In this document: positions 24,456 through 32,795 of the stretch, in pieces
How the letters are laid out: each line of letters begins with the position of its first letter
How positions within the stretch are numbered: the stretch's first letter is position 1
NCBI GenBank assembly: GCA_035652335.1
Contig: DASRDZ010000092.1
Coordinates: forward strand, 8,128 to 72,127
Source of the DNA: DASRDZ01 sp035652335
Lineage (GTDB): Bacteria > Chloroflexota > Dormibacteria > Aeolococcales > Aeolococcaceae
Reading direction: 5' to 3'
Length of the DNA: 64,000 bases
Position numbers and translations under genes: made by a program
Notes under the pieces: model-generated
Told to the model about the DNA's origin: nothing
The model's database searches: none
What the model saw: only the letters and a program-made list of their open reading frames with translations

Positions 24456-25493
24456 GTGCGGCGCTCGCCGTACCACCGCATCCCGGTGAAGGTGCGCCGG
24501 CGGGTCTTCGGCATCGCGCGTGCGCTGGTCGGCATCGCGGTGCTGGCGTACATCCTCAGCCTGCTGCACGTCGAGGCGTTCCAGCCGCTGGGGCGGTCGC
24601 GCAACCTGCTCTGGCTGGCGACGGCGCTCGGCTGCCTCGCCGCCAACGTCTACGTCGCCGCCTGGCGCTGGCAGTCGCTGCTGCGCATCCTCGGCGTCCG
24701 CGAGCGCATCGCCCCGCTGCTCCGGGCCATCTACGTCGGCGCCTTCTACAACCTGGTGCTGCCCGGGCAATTGGGCGGCCAGGCGATCAAGGTGATGCTG
24801 CTGGGCCGCCGCTCCCCGGCGATGACCGCGATCGTCGCCTCGGTGGCCATCGACCAGCTGATCGTGGTGGTGGCGCTCTTCGGTCTCGCCCTGGTCAGCG
24901 CCGCCTTCGCCCCTCCCCTCGCCTACCGGGCGGGCTGGCTGGTCGGCTTCGGGCTGGTCTTCCTGGCCTCGGTGGCGCTGCTGCTGTTCTCGGTGACGCC
25001 GCGGGTGCAGCGGCGGCTGCTGCGGCGGATGCGCCGCTCGCGGTTCATGCCGGACGGGCTGCGCCACCAGACGGCCAGGACCTGGCTGCAGCTCTCCTCC
25101 TACGGCCGCCACCCGGTGGCGCTCTCCTTCGCCGTCGCCCAGGCGGTGCTCTTCCTGCTCACCCTGGCGGGGATGGCCTTCGGGCTGGCCGCCGCCGTCG
25201 ACATCGAGCTCGACTTCGTGACCATCGTCTTCGTGCTCTGCCTGGCCCTCATCGCCGGGGTTGCGCCGTTCACGCTGGCCGGGCTCGGCACCCGGGAGGC
25301 GACCTTCACCGGCGTGTTCCACCTCTTCGGCGTGCCCACGGCCACCGGCGCCACGTTCGCGCTGCTCTGGCTGCTGCTCAACTCGCTGGCCGACGCGCTG
25401 GGAGGGGCGATGCAGCTCTGGCACCCGCGCCAGACCGGCACCCTGGAGCGCCCCCGGCCGCCTCACCGCTACTCGGGCGTCCCGCCCTCCTAG
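24456..25493 (+). CDS. UPF0104 / lysylphosphatidylglycerol synthase-like membrane protein
   Basis: About 345 residues with roughly eight membrane helices and the family pattern: WRWQSLLRILGV, then YVGAFYNLVLPGQLGGQAIK, and PFTLAGLGTREATFTGVF near the end. The family (AglD/MprF membrane half) is thought to flip or move lipid-linked intermediates, but activity is not shown for most members. GTG 24456 is my start choice. The coding frame is open further left and overlaps the KimA-like stop, so a slightly earlier non-ATG start is possible. It is likely co-transcribed with the transporter. Confidence 0.75.
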   Translation: MRRSPYHRIPVKVRRRVFGIARALVGIAVLAYILSLLHVEAFQPLGRSRNLLWLATALGCLAANVYVAAWRWQSLLRILGVRERIAPLLRAIYVGAFYNLVLPGQLGGQAIKVMLLGRRSPAMTAIVASVAIDQLIVVVALFGLALVSAAFAPPLAYRAGWLVGFGLVFLASVALLLFSVTPRVQRRLLRRMRRSRFMPDGLRHQTARTWLQLSSYGRHPVALSFAVAQAVLFLLTLAGMAFGLAAAVDIELDFVTIVFVLCLALIAGVAPFTLAGLGTREATFTGVFHLFGVPTATGATFALLWLLLNSLADALGGAMQLWHPRQTGTLERPRPPHRYSGVPPS

Positions 25494-25603
25494 CTGCTCA
25501 CCGCTTCCCGGAGGAGTCCGCGCGCCGAGCGTGACGGGGCGGCGGCCAGCGGTCCAGTCGACCTGTCCGGGCCGTACACTCTCGCCGACCCATTCACCGC
25601 GGA

Positions 25604-26938
25604 GTGCTCCGCTCCGCCCTCTCAGGCGTGCGTCCTTCCATGCTCGATTCCCTCCCGACCGGCGCCGCGAGCGTCCCCGACACCATCCGCCGGCTCGGGG
25701 GCGGCGGCCCCCGGCGCATCGCCGAATCGGCCGGGGTGGTCATCACCCACGGTCGTGGCGCCCACCTCGTCGACTCCGAGGGGCGGAGCTACGTCGACTT
25801 CGCCACCGCCATGGGCGTCGCCGGCTTCGGCCACGCTCATCCCCGCTGGGCAGCGGCCATCGCCGAGCAGGCGGGGCAGCTCGCCGCCACCGTGCTGCAC
25901 ACGCCGATGCAGGCCGAGTACCTCGCCGGCCTTGCCGAGATCGTCCCGCCGGGGCTGGAGCGGGTGGCCCTCTACTCGGGGGGCACCGAGGCGGTCGAGG
26001 TGGCGCTGCGCCTGGCCCAGTCGGCCACCGGGCGCAACCACGTGGTCTCCTTCACCAGCGGCTTCCACGGGAAGACGGCGGGGACGCGCTTCACCGGGCG
26101 CCGCTACGCGGGCGAGCGCGAGGCTCTCGGCATCGGCTGGGTGCACGACGTCCCCTATCCCCTCTGCACCGAGCACGACGCGGTCAGCTATCCCGACTGC
26201 GAGGGCGACGGCGCGGCCGAGCTGGCCGAGCTGGACCGCCATGCGGCGACGCTCGACGGCGGGGTGGCCGCGGTCATCGTCGAGCCGGTGCTGGGCACGG
26301 CGGGAAACCGTCCGCCGCAGCGCCGCTTCCTCTCGCGCCTGCGCGACCTCTGCACCCGGCGCGGCTGGCTGCTCATCCTCGACGAGAACATCACCGGCTT
26401 CGGCCGCCTCGGCACCCACTTCGCCGCCGACTGGTTCTCGGTGAAGCCGGACATCCTGGTGATGGGCAAGGCGATGGGCGGCGGCTTCCCGCTCAGCGGC
26501 GTGGCCGCGCCCAGCTCGCTGTGGGACAACAGCCTCTACGCGGAGATGTCGGCGACCTCCTCCTCGTACGGTGCCAACCCCGTGGCCTGCGCCGCGGGCC
26601 TGGCGGTGCTCGACATCCTTCGCGAGGACGGCTTCCTCGACAACGTGCGCGAGGTCGGCGCCGTCCTCGGCCGCGGCATCCGCGAGATCGAGGCGCAGTC
26701 CCCGTACGTGGTGCGCTCGCGCGGCGTGGGCATGATGCTCGGCTTCGACTTCGTCGACCCCGCGACGGGCGAGCCGGCCGGCCCCGAGCTGTGCAAGCGG
26801 CTCTTCCTCGACACCCTGCATCGCGGCCTGCTCATCGTCGGCGACGTCCCCGGCGTGCGGCTCAACCCGCCCATGACCCTGAGCGTCGCCGAGGCCGAGC
26901 AGGCGCTGGAGGCCCTGGCCGGAGCCGTATGCCGCTGA
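25604..26938 (+). CDS. Class III PLP-dependent aminotransferase
   Basis: A 444-residue aspartate-aminotransferase fold (type III) enzyme. PLP-binding parts are visible: YSGGTEAVEVALRLAQ (phosphate loop), SFTSGFHGKTAGT, LLILDENITGFGRLGTHF and the Schiff-base Lys in VMGKAMGGGFPLSG. The aspartate is in DEN, where most relatives have DEV or DEI, a possible specificity marker. Substrates could be an omega-amino acid, diamine or amino sugar. GTG 25604 or ATG 25640 may be the start. The Gfo/Idh/MocA gene overlaps its end by 10 bases, so the two enzymes probably act in one pathway. Confidence 0.88.
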   Translation: MLRSALSGVRPSMLDSLPTGAASVPDTIRRLGGGGPRRIAESAGVVITHGRGAHLVDSEGRSYVDFATAMGVAGFGHAHPRWAAAIAEQAGQLAATVLHTPMQAEYLAGLAEIVPPGLERVALYSGGTEAVEVALRLAQSATGRNHVVSFTSGFHGKTAGTRFTGRRYAGEREALGIGWVHDVPYPLCTEHDAVSYPDCEGDGAAELAELDRHAATLDGGVAAVIVEPVLGTAGNRPPQRRFLSRLRDLCTRRGWLLILDENITGFGRLGTHFAADWFSVKPDILVMGKAMGGGFPLSGVAAPSSLWDNSLYAEMSATSSSYGANPVACAAGLAVLDILREDGFLDNVREVGAVLGRGIREIEAQSPYVVRSRGVGMMLGFDFVDPATGEPAGPELCKRLFLDTLHRGLLIVGDVPGVRLNPPMTLSVAEAEQALEALAGAVCR

Positions 26939-27918
26939 GCATCGGGCTCTGCGGGCTCGGCTCGGCCGCCACCCGCGCCCACCTTCCCGCGCTCTCGCGC
27001 GCCGAGGAGACCGGCGCCGCCGCCGTGGTCGGCGTCTGCGACCCCGATCCCTCGCGGTGCGAGCTCTTCCTCCGCCAGTCGCGGCAGGCGCGAGGGTACG
27101 GCGACGTCGTCGCCCTGCTCGACGGCGCCCATCCGGATGTGCTGGTCATCGCCTCGCCGCCCTCGGCGCACCTCGACGCCATCGCCGCCGCCGTCGAGCG
27201 CGGCGTCGACGTGCTCTGCGAGAAGCCGCTCGGGCTGTCCTTCGCCGACGTGGCCCGCCTCGATGCCCTGGCCGCCGCCCATCCCGAGCGGCTGCTGGCC
27301 CCGGTGCACCAGTACCGCCTCGCCTCGCCCTGGCGGGTGTTCGCCCGGGCGCTGCAGGTGGCCGCCGCACGCGAGTGCGCCTTCCGCATCGACGCCGAGG
27401 TGGAGCGCCCGGGCACCGACCCGCTCAGCGCCGGTGGGTGGCGCGCCGACCCCGACCACGAGGGCGGCATTCTCGGCGACCACGCCGTGCACTATCTGGC
27501 GCTCTGCTGGATGACCGGCCTGTCGGCGCGCATCGTCAACTGCGAGCGCAGCGGCGAGGGCGGCAGCGAGACGGCGCGCACCGAGCTCCGACTGGGCAAG
27601 GGCCAGGCGGCGATCACCGTGTCCTACGCGGGCCACGCGCGGCACAACCGGATCGCCCTCGACATCCCCAGCGCCGGCTTCCACCTCGACTGGCACGACG
27701 ACTCCCTCACCGTCACCCGCCGCGGCGGCCCCGGCTCGGTGCGCCGGGTGGGCGCGCTGAGCGCCCGCCAGTTCGTCAACGACCTCTACGAGCCGATGTA
27801 CGACGAGCTCCTCGCCCGCATCGACGACGCCGCCTGGCGCGCCGAGCGGACCGCCGAGACGCTCGGGGTCGCCCGCATGCTGGCGGAGTCGCTGCGCATG
27901 GCGACGACGACTGCGTGA
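26929..27918 (+). CDS. Gfo/Idh/MocA-family NAD(P)-dependent oxidoreductase
   Basis: A 329-residue enzyme with an N-terminal Rossmann domain (IGLCGLGSAATRAHLPALSR), the family signature CEKPLGLSF and an active-site region GGILGDHAVHYLALCWMTG, where His is the likely acid/base. The C-terminal beta-sheet domain is complete. Members oxidise or reduce sugars, inositols and related compounds. Start ATG 26929 lies inside the aminotransferase 3' end with GGAG upstream. Coupled expression suggests a keto-sugar oxidation/transamination pair, but the substrate is not determinable. Confidence 0.88.
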   Translation: MPLSIGLCGLGSAATRAHLPALSRAEETGAAAVVGVCDPDPSRCELFLRQSRQARGYGDVVALLDGAHPDVLVIASPPSAHLDAIAAAVERGVDVLCEKPLGLSFADVARLDALAAAHPERLLAPVHQYRLASPWRVFARALQVAAARECAFRIDAEVERPGTDPLSAGGWRADPDHEGGILGDHAVHYLALCWMTGLSARIVNCERSGEGGSETARTELRLGKGQAAITVSYAGHARHNRIALDIPSAGFHLDWHDDSLTVTRRGGPGSVRRVGALSARQFVNDLYEPMYDELLARIDDAAWRAERTAETLGVARMLAESLRMATTTA

Positions 27919-28003
27919 CGATTCCGACAGCGTCTCCCGGGTTGGCTCTACCATCCCGAGCTGAGGGGCCGATGCAGCCCCGCCTCTGCACCTGACTGGA
28001 CCA

Positions 28004-28312
28004 ATGAACGACCTCTCCGACCTGGCACGGGCGGTCCTGCTCGCCTTCGCCGACCTGGGCATCTACCTCCCCAGCAACCGCGAGCGCATCGTCCGCAAGA
28101 TCCGCGGCTTCGACCCCCTCGACCCCGCCCAGCTGGAGCAGTTCCTCGACCTCTGCATCGAGGCCGACCTCATCGCCCCCGAGGACCGGGGACGTCTCCG
28201 CCTGGCGCCGACGGAGGCGAAGAAGCTCGCCGCCTCCCTCGACGGGCACACGCCCGTGCCCGACGACCAGGCGCGCGCGTGGGCGCAGCTCCTCGGCGGC
28301 GCGCCCGCCTAG
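28004..28312 (+). CDS. Conserved-looking small protein, unknown function
   Basis: A 102-residue soluble protein, Asp/Leu-rich and helical (LARAVLLAFADLGIYLPSNR, QLEQFLDLCIEADLIAPEDR). No motif is recognised. It begins 85 bases after the oxidoreductase gene, and its end overlaps the convergent wax-ester synthase gene by 4 bases. Strong codon-position composition supports coding, but the ribosome site is weak. Confidence 0.55.
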   Translation: MNDLSDLARAVLLAFADLGIYLPSNRERIVRKIRGFDPLDPAQLEQFLDLCIEADLIAPEDRGRLRLAPTEAKKLAASLDGHTPVPDDQARAWAQLLGGAPA

Positions 28313-29841
28313 GAGGCCTTCCGGGCGCGCGTGCTCCTGGCGGCGCCGGCGGTGGCCGTCTTCCGCCGTGGCGCGGTTGCCCGCGCCGAGCGAGCGGGGC
28401 CACTCCGGCTCGGCGGCCCGTCCGCTGTGGCGGGCGCGGCCGCGGTGGCCAGCACCAGCTCGGCAACCGAGTCCTGCACGCCCTGCGCCAGCAGCTCGAC
28501 GTCCGCCATGCCGTGCCGGTCGGCGAGGTAGCCGAAGTTGAGCTGCCCGTTGTAGCTGAAGATGGCGATGGCCACGTACTGCCCGGCGTAGAGGAAGGCG
28601 ACGGGGAACGCCTCGACCAGCTTCGACCCCTGGCAGTACAGCGGGAACTGCGGCCCCGGCACGTTGGTCACCACGAGGTTGAAGCCGATCTGCCGCAGCG
28701 AGGCGCGCGACACCATGGCGTGCAGCGTCGCCGGCGCGAACCCCGCCAGGCTGAGGAGGAAGTCGGCGCCCACCGCCTGCTTGCGAGCCTTCAGGCGGTC
28801 GACGGTGGCACGCACCTGCTGCAGCCGGTGCACGGGATCGGGCTCGGTGATGGGCAGCTTGACCAGCAGCATGGCCAGCCGGTTGCCCAGCGCCGTCTTC
28901 TCGGAGTCGTCGCGGATGCTCACCGGGCAGAGCGCGGTGATCGACTCCTCGCCGAGGTCGACGCCGCGGGCCATCATGAAGCGGCGCAGCCCGCCGGTGA
29001 CGGCGGCGAGCACCACGTCGTTGATGGTGCCGCCGTGCTGTCCCTTGATGGTGCGGAAGTCGCTGAGGGGGAAGCGGCTGAAGGTGTAGATGCGCGAGGG
29101 CCCCGTCTTGCCGTTGAGCACCCCTCGCGGCGCGCGCATCGCCGGCACCATCTGCGCCAGACCCTCGGCGGTGTCGCGGAGCGCGGCGGCGAGCCGCCGC
29201 GGTCGCTCGGCGACGGCGCGCGCGGCGCTGACCATGCGCGCCGGGCGTGCCACCCGCTGGCGCAGCGAGTCGACGAGGAGGCCCAGCGACGTCGGCGCCG
29301 CCCCGGCGCTGCGCCGCCGCCTCGGCTCGGCCTCCGGCAGCGCGCGGGCGTCGGGGTCGACGTCGAGAAGGATGGTGGCCAGCTCCAGGTTGCTGATGCC
29401 GTCGACCATGGCGTGGTGGGTCTTGGTCATCAGCGCCCAGCGCCCGTTCTCCAGCCCTTCGACGATGTACAGCTCCCAGAGGGGGCGGCGGCGGTCGAGC
29501 GGCCGCGAGAAGACGCGCGCCACGAAGTCGGCCAGCTCGGCGTCGCCGCCGGGCGCCGGCAGCGCGGCGCGGAGGACGTGGCGGGAGATGTCGAAGTCGT
29601 CGTCGTCGACCCACACGGGGACGTCCAGGCTGAGCGGGACGAAGGCCAGCTTCTGCCGGTACCGCGGCATGAGGTCGAGCCGGGGCTCGATGGCGCGGAC
29701 CAGCGCCTTGTAGAGCTTCTCGCCGCTGCCCAGCGGTCCCTTCTCGAACACGGCGACGCCGCCGATGTGCATGTGCGTGTTCGGCGTCTCGAGGTGGAGG
29801 AACGAGGCGTCGAGCGGGCTGAGCTTCTGCGCGCCTTCCAT
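28309..29841 (-). CDS. Wax ester synthase / diacylglycerol acyltransferase (WS/DGAT)
   Basis: A 510-residue bifunctional acyltransferase that makes wax esters or triacylglycerol from acyl-CoA for storage. The start LSPLDASFLHLETPNTHMHI and catalytic motif HHAMVDG (residues 142-148) are diagnostic. PLWELYIVEGL precedes the motif, and NDVVLAAVTGGLRRF and NVPGPQFPLYCQG follow. The last 60 residues are Ala/Arg/Ser-rich and probably disordered. It acts at the membrane or lipid-droplet surface. This fits the phasin-like gene and acyl-CoA dehydrogenase elsewhere in the window. Confidence 0.93.
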   Translation of the reverse strand: MEGAQKLSPLDASFLHLETPNTHMHIGGVAVFEKGPLGSGEKLYKALVRAIEPRLDLMPRYRQKLAFVPLSLDVPVWVDDDDFDISRHVLRAALPAPGGDAELADFVARVFSRPLDRRRPLWELYIVEGLENGRWALMTKTHHAMVDGISNLELATILLDVDPDARALPEAEPRRRRSAGAAPTSLGLLVDSLRQRVARPARMVSAARAVAERPRRLAAALRDTAEGLAQMVPAMRAPRGVLNGKTGPSRIYTFSRFPLSDFRTIKGQHGGTINDVVLAAVTGGLRRFMMARGVDLGEESITALCPVSIRDDSEKTALGNRLAMLLVKLPITEPDPVHRLQQVRATVDRLKARKQAVGADFLLSLAGFAPATLHAMVSRASLRQIGFNLVVTNVPGPQFPLYCQGSKLVEAFPVAFLYAGQYVAIAIFSYNGQLNFGYLADRHGMADVELLAQGVQDSVAELVLATAAAPATADGPPSRSGPARSARATAPRRKTATAGAARSTRARKAS

Positions 29842-29854
29842 CAGGCGGTGAACT

Positions 29855-30559
29855 CTACTGCGCGCGGCGCGTGCTTTTCCGGGCGGCGCGCGGGCCGGCC
29901 CTGAACGCCGAAGGACAGATGTCGTTGAGGACGCAGCGCTCGCAGCGCGGGCTGCGCGCCAGGCAGACGCGGCGGCCGTGGAGGATGAGGCGCAGGCTGA
30001 GGTCGGTCCACTCGCTCCTGGGGACCATGGCGGTCACCTCCGCCTCGATGCGCACGGGGTCGGTCGAGGTGGTGAGCCCGATGCGGCGGCTGAGCCGGGT
30101 CACGTGGGTGTCGACGGGGAAGCCGGGGACGCCGAACCCGACGCCGAGGACGACGTTGGCCGTCTTGCGCCCCACCCCGCGGAGGGTGACGAGATCCTCC
30201 ATGCGCGGAGGGACCTCGCCGCCGTAGCGCTCCACCACGTCCTGGGCCATCTCGACGATCGCCCGCGTCTTGGCGCGGAAGAAGCCGGTGGACCTGATGA
30301 TCTCCTCCACCTCGGGCAGCGGCGCCGCCGCCAGCGCCCGCGCGTCCGCGAAGCGCGCGAAGAGGACCGGGGTCACCATGTTGACCCGCTCGTCCGTGGT
30401 CTGGGCGCTCAGGATGGTGGCCACCAGCAGCTCGAAGGGGTCGCGATGGACGAGCGCGCACTCCGCCACCGGGTACTCGCCCTTCAGCCGCTCGACGACC
30501 TGCACGGCGCGCTGCCTGGCGCCGCGGGGCGAGCGGGCGCGCGTGGGGCTGGGAGGCAT
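29855..30559 (-). CDS. nth: Endonuclease III (DNA glycosylase/AP lyase)
   Basis: A 234-residue base-excision-repair enzyme removing oxidised pyrimidines. The helix-hairpin-helix LVTLRGVGRKTANVVLG contains the catalytic Lys, and VDTHVTRLSRRIGL contains the catalytic Asp. The C-terminal cysteines CLARSPRCERCVLNDIC place a [4Fe-4S] cluster. A basic N-terminal extension is common in high-GC bacteria. It is divergent from mdh with 110 bases between the starts. Confidence 0.96.
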   Translation of the reverse strand: MPPSPTRARSPRGARQRAVQVVERLKGEYPVAECALVHRDPFELLVATILSAQTTDERVNMVTPVLFARFADARALAAAPLPEVEEIIRSTGFFRAKTRAIVEMAQDVVERYGGEVPPRMEDLVTLRGVGRKTANVVLGVGFGVPGFPVDTHVTRLSRRIGLTTSTDPVRIEAEVTAMVPRSEWTDLSLRLILHGRRVCLARSPRCERCVLNDICPSAFRAGPRAARKSTRRAQ

Positions 30560-30620
30560 CGCCGCAGGATAGTCGCCCGTGCCCGGGACGGTCGCGGAGC
30601 GTGGCCTCGAACCCCTTGCC

Positions 30621-30626
30621 TACAAT
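30621..30626 (+). promoter_or_regulatory. Possible -10 element of the mdh promoter
   Basis: TACAAT lies about 44 bases upstream of the mdh GTG, preceded by TTGCC. No good -35 is seen at 17 bp, so it may act as an extended or weak promoter. This is read by eye only. Confidence 0.35.
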
Positions 30627-30669
30627 CGCTCCCCGGCCCTGCACCACGAAGCTACGAGGAGAGACGCGC

Positions 30670-31656
30670 GTGCGCTCGAAGATCACCGTCGTCGGAGCCG
30701 GCAACGTCGGCGCCACCCTGGCCCAGCGCCTCGCCGAGCGCAACTACGCGGACGTCGTCCTGGTCGACATCGTCGAGGGGCTGCCCCAGGGCAAGGGCCT
30801 CGACATGCTCGAGTCCGGGCCCATCGTCGGCTTCGACTCCCTCATCACCGGCGCCAACTCCTACGAGGAGACCGCCGGGTCCGACGTCGTCGTCGTCACG
30901 AGTGGCGTGGCGCGCAAGCCCGGGATGTCGCGCGACGACCTGGTGATGATCAACGCCAAGGTGATCGCCTCGGTGGTGCGCGAGGTGTCGCGGCACTCGC
31001 CCGACTCGGTGCTGGTCATGGTGACCAACCCGCTCGACGCCATGGCCCAGGTGGCCGGGGCGGTGAGCGGCTTCCCGCGCGAGCGCGTCGTCGGCATGGC
31101 CGGCGTCCTCGACACCGCGCGCTTCCGCACCTTCATCGCCCAGGAGCTGGGTGCCTCGGTCCTCGACGTGCAGGCCTACGTGCTGGGCGGCCACGGCGAC
31201 ACCATGGTCCCGCTCACGCGGCTCACCACCGTCGCCGGCGTGCCGGTCGAGAAGCTGATCCCGCGCGACCGCCTGGAGCAGATCGTGCAGCGCGCCCGCG
31301 ACGGCGGCGCGGAGATCGTCAACCTGCTGAAGACGGGCAGCGCGTACTACGCCCCGTCCGCGGCTGCGGCGCAGATGGTCGACGCCATCCTCCTCGACAC
31401 GCGCCAGGTGCTGCCATGCAGCGTCCGCCTGCAGGGCGAGTACGGGCTGCAGAACATCTTCACCGGCGTCCCCTGCCGTCTCGGCGCCGGCGGGCTGGTC
31501 GAGGTCGTCGAGGTCGAGCTGACCGCCGACGAGACCGAGGCCCTCCACCGCTCCGCCCGCGCCGTCAACGACGTGCTGGAGGTCATCGACTCGCGGCGCG
31601 AGGAGATCGACGCCTCGCTGCCGCCCGTCGGGCAGGGGGTGAAGGTCGGCGCCTAG
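30670..31656 (+). CDS. mdh: Malate dehydrogenase (LDH-like type)
   Basis: A 328-residue NAD-dependent enzyme of the TCA cycle. The Rossmann start TVVGAGNVGATLAQRL, the mobile-loop Arg region GVARKPGMSRDDLVMIN, and catalytic motifs VTNPLDAM and GGHGDTMVPL (His) are all present. GTG 30670 has GAGGAGAG just upstream. Its 3' end overlaps, by 4 bases, a small membrane-protein gene of the sdh cluster on the other strand, which places two TCA-cycle steps side by side. Confidence 0.96.
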   Translation: MRSKITVVGAGNVGATLAQRLAERNYADVVLVDIVEGLPQGKGLDMLESGPIVGFDSLITGANSYEETAGSDVVVVTSGVARKPGMSRDDLVMINAKVIASVVREVSRHSPDSVLVMVTNPLDAMAQVAGAVSGFPRERVVGMAGVLDTARFRTFIAQELGASVLDVQAYVLGGHGDTMVPLTRLTTVAGVPVEKLIPRDRLEQIVQRARDGGAEIVNLLKTGSAYYAPSAAAAQMVDAILLDTRQVLPCSVRLQGEYGLQNIFTGVPCRLGAGGLVEVVEVELTADETEALHRSARAVNDVLEVIDSRREEIDASLPPVGQGVKVGA

Positions 31657-31943
31657 AGCTGCGGCGGGCGCCCCCGCTCGCCGGGGTCGAGCGGGTCGAC
31701 GGTGCTGATCTGCGCGGCGAGCGGGTCGTCGCTGTCGTCCTTGGGGGTGGAGATGGTGGACGGCTCCGGCTCGACGCGCTTGGGGTGGACGCCGAAGAAC
31801 GGACCGATGGCCATGAGCAGGCCGAGGCTGGCGCGCCGCAGGTCGCCGTGGCGGAACTCGTCGGTGTGGGAGTAGCGGTAGAAGGCCGCCAGCGCCACCA
31901 CGAGGACGGCGATCACCGCGCCCAGGACGACGTCGGTGATCAC
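31653..31943 (-). CDS. Small single-pass membrane protein after sdhB
   Basis: A 96-residue protein with one N-terminal membrane helix (VVLGAVIAVLVVALAAFYRY) and a charged cytosolic tail with many Pro/Asp residues. The family is not recognised. The GTG start has AGG 5 bases upstream. It lies 33 bases downstream of sdhB in the same direction, so it may be a small accessory of the succinate dehydrogenase complex or merely co-transcribed. Confidence 0.55.
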   Translation of the reverse strand: MITDVVLGAVIAVLVVALAAFYRYSHTDEFRHGDLRRASLGLLMAIGPFFGVHPKRVEPEPSTISTPKDDSDDPLAAQISTVDPLDPGERGRPPQL

Positions 31944-31976
31944 GGCAGCCTGACGCTCACACGCTGAGGACGGACC

Positions 31977-32795
31977 TCAGCGGCGGAAGATCCTGCCGAC
32001 CCAGGCGATGGGATCCCAGTGGCGGTCGACGACGCGCTCCTTCATGGGGATGATCGCGTTGTCGGTGATGTGGATGTGCTCGGGGCACACCTCGGTGCAG
32101 CACTTGGTGATGTTGCAATAGCCGAGGCCGCCGTCCTCGCGCACCAGGTCGCGCCGGTCGGCGGCGTCCTTGGGGTGCATCTCCAGGCCGGCGACGCGGA
32201 CGAAGAAGCGCGGCCCGTAGAAGCGCTCGTGCAGGTCGTGGCTGCGCAGCACGTGGCAGACGTCCTGGCAGAGGAAGCACTCGATGCACTTGCGGAACTC
32301 GTAGAGCCGCTCGATGTCGGGCTCCTTGATGCGCCAGGGCTCGGTGGATGCGGCATCCGCGTCGGTGGGCGTGAAGGGCGTGATCTTCCGGTTGACGGCG
32401 AAGTTGCCGGAGACGTCGGTGACCAGGTCCTTGATCAGCGGGAACGTCTTCATCGGGCGCACCGTGATCGGCCCGTCGGGCAGCTCGTCGACGCGCGTCT
32501 TGCAGAGCAGCACGGGACGGCCGTTGACCTCCGCGGAGCACGAGCCGCACTTGGCGGCCTTGCAGTTCCAGCGCACCGCCAGGTCGGTGTCGACGTGCTT
32601 CTGGATGTAGTGCATGGCGTCGAGGACGACCATGCCCGGCACCATCGGCACCTGGTACGCCTTGTCCCCCTCGGGGGCGTCCGGGGTGCCGCGGAAGACG
32701 CGGAAGTCGACGCTCTCGCCGTTGCCCGTCTGCGGCGTGGCCGCGGGGCCGTGGGCGGTGACGTCGGACGCTGCCGGGTCGCTGACGGTGGCCAT
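31977..32795 (-). CDS. sdhB: Succinate dehydrogenase iron-sulfur subunit
   Basis: A 272-residue electron-transfer subunit. It has the [2Fe-2S] ligands (CKAAKCGSCSAEVNGRPVLLC region), the [4Fe-4S] motif CIECFLCQDVCH and the last cluster motif CNITKCCTEVCPEHI. The protein passes electrons from SdhA to the quinone pool at the cytosolic membrane face. ATG 32795 overlaps the sdhA TGA by one base (TGATG), so translation is coupled. A 30-residue Ala/Pro/Thr-rich N-terminal extension precedes the fold. Confidence 0.95.
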   Translation of the reverse strand: MATVSDPAASDVTAHGPAATPQTGNGESVDFRVFRGTPDAPEGDKAYQVPMVPGMVVLDAMHYIQKHVDTDLAVRWNCKAAKCGSCSAEVNGRPVLLCKTRVDELPDGPITVRPMKTFPLIKDLVTDVSGNFAVNRKITPFTPTDADAASTEPWRIKEPDIERLYEFRKCIECFLCQDVCHVLRSHDLHERFYGPRFFVRVAGLEMHPKDAADRRDLVREDGGLGYCNITKCCTEVCPEHIHITDNAIIPMKERVVDRHWDPIAWVGRIFRR

